64,000 nucleotides of DNA, taken from Melastoma dodecandrum. Taxonomy: Eukaryota; Streptophyta; Magnoliopsida; Myrtales; Melastomataceae. Below, piece by piece: positions 35,374 through 47,030 of the stretch. Location of the stretch: assembly GCA_029817715.1 (NCBI GenBank), contig JARUPY010000434.1, forward strand, positions 2,708,001-2,772,000, read 5' to 3'. Within the stretch, counting starts at the first letter, position 1; each line of letters begins with the position of its first letter. The notes beneath the pieces are model-generated. The model was given only the letters and a program-made list of their open reading frames with translations. It did no database searches and had not been told where the DNA came from. The position numbers and the translations under genes are program-made.

Positions 35374-35388
35374 GCACAACTGATACCA
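35374..35388 (-). other. Primer-binding site of element H
   Basis: The minus strand reads TGGTATCAGTTGTGC, matching the first nine bases of the initiator-Met site, two bases from the LTR. Confidence 0.85.
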
Positions 35389-35390
35389 CT

Positions 35391-35594
35391 TGCAATGATC
35401 TTTAGGATCAACTCGAGAAGATCGAGGAATGAATACAAGATTGATGGATCAAGAACTCGAGAAGAAGATGAAGGTAACAAATTCAATAACTAACCGTTCT
35501 ACTCGTCGACTTGTATTCTTATATTGCCAACTATATAACTAACTTCCGCAGTTACATTTGTTATGTCACATTTTCGACTACAAATTTCATAACA
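35391..35594 (-). repeat. 5' LTR of element H
   Basis: 204 bp, TGTTATGAAA...GATCATTGCA on the minus strand; clearly similar to 30130-30392 across its length apart from the 60-bp difference. Confidence 0.85.
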
Positions 35595-37639
35595 TAACGC
35601 TATCGAGTTGGGAACTACTTACACGATTTTGGATGGTCAAATATAGTTAACAACAATGCTTACAAGATCGCCATTGTAGATACCCACGTTGACGGCGTTA
35701 GAATTCAAGATACACTTTTCCAGAATAAGATTTTTACAGGCACATTTGAAGTAAATGTTTTACTAGCTAGCCGGTCTCGGACAAAAACAAAATCATTTCG
35801 AAACATGACGACACCCTACAGCCCACTCGCTCAAATGCCCAATCCCACCTACACCACCACACAGGCGCAAGGGCATGTCAATGTCAAATGAGAGACCGGG
35901 GGAATTTTTTTTTATTTAGTATTCGTTCCTCCCAATTATAATCGTGGTTGACTCAAAAGAATAAAAATACATACCCACATTTACAATCAGGAACAAAAAT
36001 CAATTAAGAAAAATGGTGGAGGTGCGGATCTTGCGAGTAAAACATTCTTTGTCGAATGCCCCCTAACTACATTCCCCCGCCACCCAACGCTGCTCTCCTC
36101 TAAGGACGATCAGTCTACTCTCCGAATTAATGACGACCACCAAGAACTACAACACTACTCCTTCACAGTTCTTCTTCTGGGGTCATTCTCATCTATCCCA
36201 AGGAACTTCCTTCTTCGGATTCTCTTCTTCTTGGCCATTAACCCCACTAACTCAGACAAGCCCCTTCTCAGCCACCCCCTTCTCCGTTATTTTCTTCGTC
36301 GTCGATCCAGCCACCATCTGGAGACTATCCTGTCAAAGGCCAATGTATGGTCAACCAATCATGGTTATGGAGACCCCCTTACCGCCAGCAACACAGCCTC
36401 AAGTCCCTGGAAACTGCAACAGCGAAGAGACGCCCCGAAATCCACAATGGAGCTCCACAGACCGACTGTGTTTTCTTCCATTCGTCATGAAGCCCCTATC
36501 ACCTCCCGCCGCTTCTTTCGCTTGACGAAGGGGACTCTTTTTACTGTGACCTTTTTATTACCTGTGCAAGTCTAAGAACCGAAGAGCTTGGAGCTAGGTC
36601 TAGAGGAGCTTCCTGGTCATGGCAACAACACACCGTTGTCGACAATCTATTCCCTTGGAGGTTGCTTTCTTGTCCAGCACGAAATTGATCTTGGTTAGGA
36701 TTATCCTCTCCCTTTCTCTTTCCTGGTCGTGTCGATAGGTTGTTCGCCCGAATCAACAAGTGTAGCTAGAGTTATGACCTATTCTTGGGATGTATGAATG
36801 CTGAAATGAAAATGCCCATCGCTGCTTTCGTTGTACGGTGTTTTCATGCATAACATTTTTCTTAATGCATAAATTAAGCAGGCTTTGGACTCTTTGGATC
36901 CCTTTCTTAATGAGGAATAACTTTCATGTTTACAAATTTTCAAAGAAACATTTTTAGGCGACGTTTTTGAGCATTGAATGTCGAAGCGCAAAACTGACCT
37001 ATTACGTGTATCCACGAGACATTACCTGCACTCTGTTGGACCTAAACTGCTTGGGATTTACCTGAAACTTCTTGGGATCACTCCTCTTTTAACTTATCTA
37101 AAATTTTTTTGCGCTTTAATTTGAAGCATTTTCGGTCGAATTTTGCTCATTGAAAGTTGGACCGCGAAACTTTAATACCAAAGCTCGAAGGATGACTCCG
37201 TTTTTTGGACATAACTTTAATGTCAAGGCTCTATTTGACCTAAAACCTGTTGAATCGGATGCCTCTTTTATTGGACTAAATCTTTCATGTTTTGAAGATC
37301 TTAATTCAAACAACAAAATCTGGTAAAATTACTAGTGGAATGTAGTGAACTCAAAAACGCCACAGCACCTTGCAACGAACAAGTATTGTGCAGAGAAAAA
37401 AGACTATTTTTGATACCACACAGTCCATCTTTCCAGGAAAAAGAGAAGACTTGGCAGATGCTCCGATGATGGCACCTCTCATCACACGCAAGCCCTACAT
37501 ACTGATAGAAGCAATGTTGGCGCATGAACAAGGGGTATAGTGGGTGGTGTACTACTTGTCTCGTCTCTACAAAGACAGAACAGATGTGCGCATGAACAAG
37601 GAGTAGAGTGGGTGGTGTACCACTTGCACGAGTATGGCC
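35595..37639. other. Unassigned region with one unrecognised plus-strand ORF
   Basis: 36069-36575 is open on the plus strand in one frame (first Met 36231, MAINPTNSDKPLLSHPLLRY), overlapped by another open frame from 36130. The region is C/T-rich and less AT-rich than its surroundings, as some plant 5' exons are, but I recognise no motif and no downstream exon. The rest to 37639 is AT-rich, with weak open frames on the minus strand, and I see no element structure. Confidence 0.3.
37520..37626. repeat. 39-bp direct repeat, two copies
   Basis: gcgcatgaacaagg...gtgggtggtgta.yacttg occurs at 37520-37558 and 37588-37626 (68 bp apart) with four differences, at the point where element C loses its reverse transcriptase. 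Confidence 0.85.
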
Positions 37640-39374
37640 GGAACAGAACATGGACTCATGATTTCTTGAACTAAGTCTTTTTGAAGGAGCTCCACCACTT
37701 GCTTCTATCTGATTAGCTTCCTCCGAGTTGCATCTATAGGCTGGTCGATAAGGTAAGGACGCTCCTAGGACCAAGTTGATTTGGTGTTGGATTCCTTAAA
37801 GTGGAGGCAACTTGACTGGTATTTCTTTCGGGAACACGTCCTTGAGCTCCTCGATTATTTATATGGCTCGTGGATGCTTCGCTGACTCTCGCATACTGCT
37901 TGAATCAATTCTACGTCATTGAGAGACATGGAACACTTTTAACTAGTCCATACCTCGATTGGTCGAGATGTCAAAGGCATCAAGGTGATTTTCTTGTCCT
38001 CGACGTTGATGGTGTATGTGTTGTTACACCCATCATGTGGAACTCGACAATCATACTGCCATGGTCTTCCTAGGAGCAGGTGACATGTATCCACAGGAAT
38101 CACATTGCATGAGTCTTCATCTTTGTACCTCTTACCAATCGAGAATAATACTCGAGCTCGTTGATTAACGCGAACATCACTCCCCTTGCTGAGCCATTAA
38201 AGTTGATAAGTTTGAGGATGTGACTCTATTAGCAGCTTGAGCTTCTAAACATCGTTCTTGAGACAACGTTAGTTCAGCTGCCACTGTTGACAATCACAAG
38301 GCAAACTTTCTTTCGACTCTCATTTCTAGTGGGTATCATGCTCAAGGCCTTGCGTACAACTAGTAGTTCCCCTTCGTCTGGGTACTCCTCTATCCCCTTA
38401 GGATCCCAAACTGGGGCAGAATTCTCCTCGATCTCCTTCTCCCCATCAGGTGACTCCTTGATGACGACGTTCCTTTGTGTAGAACACTCTGAGTCCACGT
38501 GTCTAATCCCTTGTCACTTGAAATATCTTTGGGTTTTGAAGTCAACGGAAGGGTTCTCCTCGAGTTGGTGAATTGAAGTCTCGACTACGAACTACTCCCC
38601 TTGTAGAAAGTTAGAACCTTCATAACTGGTCGAGTTAGTGTCTTCCTCGCCTTTTACTGCTCAATCTTCTGGGAAAGTGCTTGAACGTTATCATATGACC
38701 AGTATTAGTGTACTTCTACTTTGTCCACGACTTGAAGGTTTAGTCCTTGGATGTATCCAGCGATAGTCTGTTCAAGGGTTTCTTGAACATCGCACTGAAG
38801 TAATAGTCTCTTGAACTCCCTGGTATATTCTGGTACATTGGAGCGACTATAGCTTAAGATGCATGTTTTGATGATAGTGCTCTGGCAAAAATCTCTTGGT
38901 CATGGTCTTCTTCATCTTCGACATAGATCTGATCTTGTCGTTGCCTTCTCGATGTCGTTGCTGGTTAGTGTTCTCCCACAGAAGGCGAGCATACTTTCGC
39001 AACTTCAGGGCAACCATCTTGACCATCTTGTCATCCGGTCGAAGATGCGATTGACTGTGTGCATCCAGTCGATGAAATCGTCTAGGTCAATGTTTCCCTA
39101 GAACTTTGGAATCTGAACACTTATTGATTAGACTTTTCTTTCTTGTCGATGGTACGATGGTACTGAATCTCTTCGAGTTTCTTCTTTCAACACGGTCTCA
39201 TCATCATTGTCCACTTGATTGTATGGCTAGGACACTCTAATAGTCCTCAACTCTTGAAGCTAGTGCTAAAGATTCTCAATTTGTCATTTAGACGAGAAGC
39301 GTGCGCTTCATTCAAAGACATATTCCACTGATATCTTCCGACCATTGACAAGGTTGATGTCTTCGGTTACCTTG
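37640..39374 (-). pseudogene. Element C gag, protease and RT start, broken
   Basis: Gag begins near 39360 (RYQWNMSLNEAHASRL); its capsid region around 38600-39000 has only short frames. Protease at 38274-38498 ends in CLVIVNSGS, so the catalytic aspartate is asparagine. The start of reverse transcriptase, 37700-37774, reads MVLGASLPYRPAYRCNSEEA and then leaves the family. All parts are interrupted by stops. Confidence 0.8.
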
Positions 39375-39388
39375 GGATCTGATACCAA
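39375..39388 (-). other. Primer-binding site of element C
   Basis: The minus strand reads TTGGTATCAGATCC, matching the initiator-Met site over TGGTATCAGA. Confidence 0.8.
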
Positions 39389-39390
39389 GA

Positions 39391-40122
39391 TGACACGGGG
39401 ATGGTGCGGACAAGGTGACAATATATGATCGGAAGTGTATATATCGGAAAGGGTTAACAAAAATAGGCAATATGAAGCAGAAACACAAACAATTGGTAAG
39501 GTGAATGATAGGGGTTAAGAAACTACCACCACTGGTACAAATTTCACAACAATGATAGAAGTGACTCGGTAGGCTCGTATGATCCACGGATACAACAATG
39601 AACCACCGTGAATAGTAACGAGAGCGAGAGACAACATGGAGGATACAGATACACCAACACCAGTTGACGCACTCTACTCAAACTATACTTGAAACCATCC
39701 AAATGAAAAACGAGTGTTGACGTCATAAAGTTTATCGCAGTATTATAAAATCTTTACAAAATCTTTCCTTAGATCAATTACAAAGGCCCCCATATATAGG
39801 TGATGCATGGAAAATAAAATAAAAGATATTCGTAGATATTTCTACCTACTAGATCATTCGAATATATTCACATAATCTTTATTAATAGAAATAAATATCT
39901 TAAAATTAACTTGAAAAGGGAAGCAAAACATTATGTTCAACTAGCAGAATGATGTTTGACCAGTTCACTTGAAAACGTTTCGCTCTACTAGGTTTTCGCT
40001 AGAAGTTGATCTTCGCTCGATCGAACCTAGATCGACTAATGTCTTACTCGATAGTGAGCATAATCACTCCTTTTCGACTTGACTCGACTTGGGGTGTCTC
40101 GAATGGAGTATGCTCCGTATCA
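39391..40122 (-). repeat. 5' LTR of element C
   Basis: 732 bp from TGATACGGAG (40122, minus strand) to CCCCGTGTCA (39391). A minus-strand TATA box (CCTATATATGGGGG) lies near 39789-39802. The outer border is inferred from the TG end, with aagaa as the adjacent five bases. Confidence 0.65.
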
Positions 40123-43100
40123 AAGAACGGGTGATTGTCGCATAATTTAATGAGATCTTCTAAATCTGTAAGGAATCATAATTGTCGAAGATTGCTTCGA
40201 TACCTTCACAAAATATTAACAGGCATCTTTGACCAATGATTCGACATGGACAAAGTTAGAGGCCCGACGAGGCTCGGCACAATAAATATAGGCCACAAGC
40301 CTTTGCAAAACCTGTCGATAAAACAAAGTTAGAGTTCCAATGATCAGCCCAAAGAGGCTCGGGATGAATACAACCTTTGAAAAGTGATCATGGAAACACA
40401 TAGGCGAAGTCTCAAGGGCGAAACGGTCGTTGGTCAAAGGATTCTCAAAAGCGATGATCGAGCAAAAAGATCATGGAGTGAAAGGCTATAACGGATGACA
40501 CTTAGGTGAAATGAGAAAATAAACACATCGAGCGAAGACCAATGGGCGAAATACTAGTTTTTCGATGGACGTCAAAGGGATGAGATTTGAAAACCTGGGG
40601 ATATGGAACTTACATGACTCAATTAAGCAAGGAAAAGTGAGATATCTGAGTAAACAAAAAGAAGTGATCAAAAATCAAGGAGGACATGGAAGACGCTAGA
40701 GCATGGAAAGATTGTATTAAGTAATATTCACTTTTCATTAAGATATTATAAATATGCTTATTTTCTGCTTTGTAAAGGACGACCAACTCATGTCACATTA
40801 GATAAAAAGTAGATTGCTATTAAGCTTTCACACTTTCTTGCTCTCTTCCGAACTGCTTCATAGAGCGCTCATAATTATTTTTGCTTAAACGTGTCCTTTC
40901 TTTTTCTTTTCATTTCGGTGACCACACATACACACAAACCTATGCATGAATCTAGTACTCAAAGAAAAATATTTTTAATGTATTAATCCCACTGTCAACA
41001 CCGACGTCGGACAAGAAAGACATGGCCTGCCAACTAAACCCCTTGCATTCTGGCCAAGATTACACTGCTTCTTCGAGGCTCCATTTCACGTTCCTACGAC
41101 ACATGCGACAAGTTCAACAAATGTAGAAGTTGGTCAGCCATACTCTAAGGTGAAAGAGTGCCTTAATGGTATGGCAAAGAGAAAGAGTGACGTCTGAGAG
41201 TCCATGAAGAAGGTGATTATCTGAAGTGCTAGGGCAGGTTGGTTCGTTGCGGCCGAGATACGTTGTGGTTGTGGAAAGAGGGAGACTCGGAGAAGAGGGT
41301 GTCGGCTGAGATTAGGCGGCTGACATCGAGAAGCCTTGGCTCGTCAGTGTTGGATAAGGGGAGTATTTGACTCCGGTTTCTATGTACATGAGCTCAAAGA
41401 TCGGAGGAGGAGTAATCGTCCATGTAGGTTATGGGAAGAGTGTTGTTATAGTCTTGTCCAAAATAAAAAATAAAAAAATGAGGGAAGAATTCTGAGGTAT
41501 CATATTTTTAGATGGAGGGTGTCGGATCACGTGTAGGAAGGATTGCCTCCTTCTAAAATCAATATTATCCTGTAATATTTCCCCCTTTATTAATTTTCTT
41601 ACTTTTTTACTTTAATTTTGATTTGATTGATGACTAATTGAGATTTTATTTAATTTTTCTAATTGATTACCAATTTGGGGTTCTACAAGTTGTAACATGA
41701 AGGATGATACTAATGAGTGGTATGCCTTTTCCAGAAGCATCGAGACTAGGCCTCAACGGTTTTAAAATGCCCAAGGTAGCGCCAGAATGATGTTTCTAGT
41801 AGCGATTCCATGAACGGGATATGTATGGAATCGCACACTCTGCTGCAATCTTCGCGCCTATTTTATAATCCAAGTAGATCAGTACGAAAGAGTCGCCCGA
41901 GGTTTGGCCTGGTCATTAAAAATCCTCCCATCCGGGGCATGACACGTTCCAAGAAATTAAACGAGGTACTGGAATCCCCATGTTCGAGATGAAGTTGCCC
42001 TCGGATAAGGTAATGATCAAGGTCAAAACATGTGGCCATCAAACAGAAGCCCTCCTCCTTGAGGATACGAAATAGTGTACCCACACTAAGGTGCAGAAGC
42101 ACACTAGGAGATGCAAGCGAGCAACCTTATGATGTCGAGGTTTGTGGCGAATCATGCCTGGATGGGCGTCATGCGACAAGAGATCCTTTATTGTTGGACT
42201 CCTCATTAGGCTTTCCGAATGATAATGGTGAAAAATAAGTTCGTCTCACGAATAAGGTTACGAGGGAAGGGGCTACCGTCGAGAATGACGCCCGTGAGGT
42301 ACATTGCTTGTCCATGGAGACACTTCACAATTAATGGGTATAGGGTGTTGCTGACAAAAATAAGAATGCCTTGTTGTGCTTATGTATGGCAAGTACGAGG
42401 ACGCCTGAAGGTGGACTGCATTGGTGTCAATATGCCCTTTTGTAGAAATAGGATACTGATGGTTGTCGGAGGGATGAGGACAAGCTTTGCAACGTACTCC
42501 TTTGGTTGATCAATCCACAAGTGGATTAAGCCCGGATTGCGAGGAAGTTGGACATGTACTTATACACCTCATATAGCGATGCAAGCTCGAACATGTCAAA
42601 ATGGATTGTATAGTTGTTTGAATCCCATCATGAGATGATATGTGGAAGAAGTGCCTAATACCGAATAAGGTGGAATAGGTCTTCGATCTTCGTCTGAGTA
42701 TAGTTATTCTCAATAGGCTTGATACTAGTGAACCAATGGAGGAGGAATTTGGATGAAGGAATATCCTTATGCGGTGAGATCGACTCCATGTGGCTAACCT
42801 ACAGAACTGGAGGCCATTTACATTAAGAATAATCAAATCTTTTCCTATGAATCGACATACGTAGTTAACCTTTCCTAAGAAAGCTTTACCCGTTTAATCG
42901 TCTCAGCGATGTCCTTACCCAATAATGAACTAATGTTTGTATTCTGGAGAGCTTCTTTTCATATAGGGGGTCACATGAGATAATAAAGATGTTTGAAAAT
43001 TTTTTTATTAATTGAGTAAATAAATTGTGTGCATGTGTGGATTTGTGGGGACAAAGGATGTATACCCTACTTATTTCAGAGTTTTTATAGTTGTCAAGAT

Positions 43101-45239
43101 GGTGTAACACGTCTAGAGTGACATCATCTTTCCTAGGCTGCATCGACAGATGTCGGCAGGTCGAGGAGTCTCGCGAGCTCTATCCATGTCGAGTTCTAAT
43201 GGTTCATGGGTTTATCCCCGAGGCCAGTTTCTTGCATGTCTTTCCCCAATGGGGTTAAATCTTCACATATGCCAACATTTTCGATTTCCATTGGCAGCTC
43301 GTCTCCCCAGCCAGTATGTATGATTAGGTGGTGTAGTATTTGTGGTGGCAGATCATAAGACACCAGAAACTCGACCCTTCGATTAGTGGGCCCACATTCG
43401 AACCTCCAGGCTCGTATCTCTATTTTATTATCCCTGCACAGACATTGAACGAACTAGCATTTTCACTACCTCACCCGGAATTAGCTCATAGTCGTGTTCT
43501 CCACATAATAATAATTCTCAATGTAGTGTGGTGGGAATAGCTCCTGCTTTATGGAAACAGTCTCTTCGCAAAAGCATGCTAAAGGACAATTTTATATCGA
43601 TTACGAAAAAACTCGTCTTCCTCTCATGGGTCCCAACTCACAAACGGACTGGAATTATTCCCGAGTAAGGAGAAGTCTGTCTATTGAAGCCACCGATACT
43701 TGCGTCAGTTTTTTCCAGGTCAGACATGTCTTTCCGTGGGCGTCTATATACCCTTAGGGGTAGAACGTTGATAATGGGTTAGTTGTCGACTAGAACATGG
43801 CCGATCGAGACATTATTGAACATTGCCATGACGTGTATGGATGAATATATCCCCAGAGCAATGTAGGTGACTCCTTCCACCATCCCCCTAGAAAGTTCCA
43901 AGATATCTTCAAATCTCGATTCTGGACAAGGAGAACGAAGGATTACGTTTCACTGAGACTTCTCCCACTTTAGCGAATTCGCCACTTTTCCTTCTAACGG
44001 GATGCCACTCCTGAGGGGAGTATAGTCACTCAGCGCATTAGAGCTAATGTCACTTTCGCTTGAGAGTGCTCTTATCGGAAGATCCGGCTCAGCTCCTTTC
44101 GCTCGTTTCTCGATGTCGTCCCACCTTCTTCTTCATGGTACTTTCAGAGGGTATTTGTGGGTTTGATTTTGCACCATCCATTTGTCAAATACCCGCTGGT
44201 TCGTCGGGAATGTGTATAAACCGTCGTTGAGGTGGGGGCGATATATGATTATTATCTGGAAAAAGTCCCTAGCATGGGGATCATAGCTCCATATTTGATC
44301 TCCTTTTTCCTTTTGATCACGTGGGACAATAACCTTTCGGTAAGAGTCGGTATGTTACCTGTTGGCAATTACACGATGTTGATCGTCATGGCTCCTTCAG
44401 CGGTCATTTTTGCAAGCAAAAGAAAATACTAATCGTGGCAAGGCTGGCACATCTTTGTTATCAAGATGCTGTAGGAAGCTGTGGGCTTGCGCTTGTAACA
44501 CGACATATCGGTGGTAAGAAATTGTGCAATTGAGGTCCCATTTTTTATGATATTAATATCATCTCTGGTTCAGACGACATCTTACACCGCGAAGACTCTT
44601 TAATATCTCTTTTACCTTAGGTGCTTGGTAACTCATTTCAAGCTACGCAAGTGACCATCCAGACCCTGTCAATGTAATAACACTATGTCAGGGAGTTGTG
44701 GGTAATTTTTGGGTATGTACCATCTCACAACTAACTTCCTGATCTTCAAAGATATTGTCTATGGTTGTCATTCGGTAAAACACTTTGGATCTCAATAGTC
44801 TTGCTCGTCTTCTGCTAGCACGGCTACTTTCTCTTGTCGCTTGTCGTTCTGCTGCGTGGTGTGCCTGGTGTGCACGAAACTTGAACGTACTGTTCTTCTT
44901 CCCTAAGGCCATCTATTCAAGATGATTCAGGTCGTACCATTTAGCACCCTTATGGTTATGTAGGTATTTCCTGAATGTGTGACACTTGTCTGTGGTGAGC
45001 GAGATATCCATGTGCCATCGACATATTCCATGTTGCATCCCATTGAGGTCTACAGGGCATGGTAATGCTCGTTAATTCACCGTCGTTTGAACATCATATT
45101 GGTGATGTTAGTTTTGCAAATCTTTGTCGGATGTCCTTCATTCATCTGCAAAAAATGGCGAGTTGATTTTAAGAGAGATGACATCGAAAGCATTAATTTC
45201 AAATGCGTCACCACAATGCTGTAAACTAGACAATGTTTT
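40123..45239. other. Unassigned repetitive-looking region, no supported gene
   Basis: Many 60-110-codon open frames occur on both strands, but none carries a motif I can name. 40200-41000 has LTR-like features on the plus strand: short ggcgaa repeats, a TATA-like tattataaatatgc at about 40745, and an end actgtcaaca at about 40998. 41000-45239 may include the body of the element whose gag is at 45240-46757, since the strand fits, but pol motifs are not visible. Confidence 0.35.
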
Positions 45240-46757
45240 TCATTTTTCTTGGTAAAGCATAATTATTTTGTTTCGATGATATCTTGGACCAAGTTTCTAC
45301 ATGTTATGCAATCTTTAGTGGCATGGGTGAATGAACCATGCCATTTGAAAAAATTCTTAGAATTTTGTGCTCTAAGCATGGCAAGCGGTGTCCCACTTTT
45401 AGACGTATTTGCCTGTTATGTGACATGAACTCAAAGATATCATCCATCCTTTCCTTATCGAAAGAATATATTTTCTTTCTTCCTGAGAATTTTGGAAGGC
45501 TTTTGCTTTGCAATTCTTCTTTGCTAGCTCGTCACTTGTGAAGGGATTTGGCCACATCGACATCGACAGTGGCTTCTGCCAGGGAATTTTCAGATCGAAC
45601 GGCTCTCCTTGCGAGTTCGTTCTAGTCTATGAAGACTTCACCCTCAATTTTCTTCTTGAGGTGAAGGAAGAGAGCATCTTGGGATATGGTGATCAGCTTC
45701 GCCACTGAAACTGAGGTTTTGCACTTCAGTCTCGCCTTTCTATGTCTTTTCAAGAAGATAGCTACAGGTTCTCCTGGATATTTTGTCATGTGAGTAATCT
45801 CTTGCAGAGTGACAGATCCATCAGTCTATGCGAAGGTCAGTGTGAATTGCACATGCATCTCTTCTCAATTATGTATCGAATTTGGAGGTAGATTGACATA
45901 CTAGGTGAAGGCAGCTCCCGTAAATGATCTCGAGAATAGCCTGCCTAGTTAGTGAATCGGGTGATGTTCTGAGCTGTTGAGATGCTCTCTTCCCCAAAAA
46001 AGCGGGCGAAGTTAGGTTCCCGATATTCCCTTGAAAAAGGGATATCCCTCTCTATGACCCGCGGATACGGGGCATGATATAGTTATACCTCCGCTCGGTT
46101 GTTCATCCCGAGGACGGTTAGCCTGGTTACATACTCCCTCATATGAACGATGTCGCCTATTGGCAGTCTCGCATTTTCTTTTTGAGGGTGTCAAATGGAT
46201 ATTCAAGACGATGTTCGACCTCAGAGGGCCTGTGGTGAAGGGGCTCATAAACCGTCCTTTGATCCTATCGTTAGGCAGATCCCCTCTTTTTTGGGCTTCG
46301 GAGGGTTGGACACATTTGTGCTACTCGAGGCTTCTATGCTTTCTACCTTCCTTTTTCCCTCATCATTGGCAGCCCTATGTGCTTCTTGGGTCAGTCGTTG
46401 ATATTTAACGGGCTCATCATGCAACCTAGCAGGACCACTAGAGTGTTCCCATCATGGCTTCCAAATTTCGCATCATGTTTTATAGCCGATTTCCTATCCT
46501 TTTTTCGAAGGTTTCATTATTTCATCCCACATGCTAATTCTTTCCATCAAAAGTTGGAGCGTTTGTTTGATGATTGACAACTTTGCCTCGTGCCTGGAGT
46601 CGGAGGTCCTTTTCCGTTCCTCGTAGTCTAAGGTCTCCACATCGGTAGGATCATTTTCTAAGTTTGGGTTGTTATTAGTCGAATCACCGAATCTAACAGC
46701 TATGGTTCTAACCATAGTTCCTCCTACTAGGGTAGCCAAAGACGGGTTGACTCTCAA
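45240..46757 (-). pseudogene. Gag of another Ty3/gypsy element (J), broken
   Basis: The first Met is at 46757 (MRVNPSLATLVGGTMVRTIA). The capsid core, about 45560-45830, reads HMTKYPGEPVAIFLKRHRKA, SVAKLITISQDALFLHLKKK and NELARRAVRSENSLAEA, a clear retrotransposon gag. A His/Cys stretch at about 45270-45340 (WHGSFTHATKDCITC) fits the segment after the capsid. Stops and frame changes are frequent. It differs from the A/B/C and H gags. No pol could be recognised downstream. Confidence 0.65.
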
Positions 46758-47030
46758 AGTAAAACGTCATAAATGTTTTGCTTTGAACATTAGGTTCTTG
46801 TGTGTGTGTTGTAATAACCCTAAAGAAAAGAAAAAGAATGACACTCTTAAGCGGAAACACGTATGAGTGTCATCGATCAAGTAGTACGCAAGAGAGTAAG
46901 AAAGCATGAAGGTTAATCGCAATCTACTATATATGTAATGCAATATGTGTTGTTCGTCCTTTAAATTAATAACGGAAAGCGAATATCACTTCAAACAATC
47001 TTTCCATGCTCTCGAGTCTTAAAATTTCTT
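46758..47030. other. Possible LTR or leader fragment next to element J
   Basis: 46838-46885 (cactcttaagcggaaacac and the following words) resembles part of the solo LTR at 55394-56081 and of 11248-11790. It may be the decayed LTR or leader of the J element. No primer site is clear. Confidence 0.4.

Larger units (their letters stand above)
30130..35594 (-). mobile_element. Complete small Ty3/gypsy chromovirus H (Reina-like)
   Basis: A 5.5-kb element with short LTRs (30130-30392 and 35391-35594), primer site, gag, protease, reverse transcriptase/RNase H, integrase, chromodomain and polypurine tract in the canonical order on the minus strand. It is flanked by taaca (30125-30129) and taacg (35595-35599), a 5-bp target duplication with one change. 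Short LTRs plus a C-terminal chromodomain fit the Reina group; this is inference. Stops break pol, and about 400 bp interrupt it at 33430-33840. Confidence 0.9.
37640..40122 (-). mobile_element. Ty3/gypsy element C (CRM-like), 5' part
   Basis: Third copy of the A/B family. Minus-strand order is 5' LTR 39391-40122, primer site, gag, protease, and the first few dozen codons of reverse transcriptase, ending abruptly near 37640. The 3' remainder is not in the window. Confidence 0.8.

Noticed and set aside
41810..44432. A set of medium ORFs that might be a plant mobile-domain protein or gypsy pol
   Set aside because: I translated several stretches by eye and could not find any catalytic or domain motif; calling a product would be guesswork.
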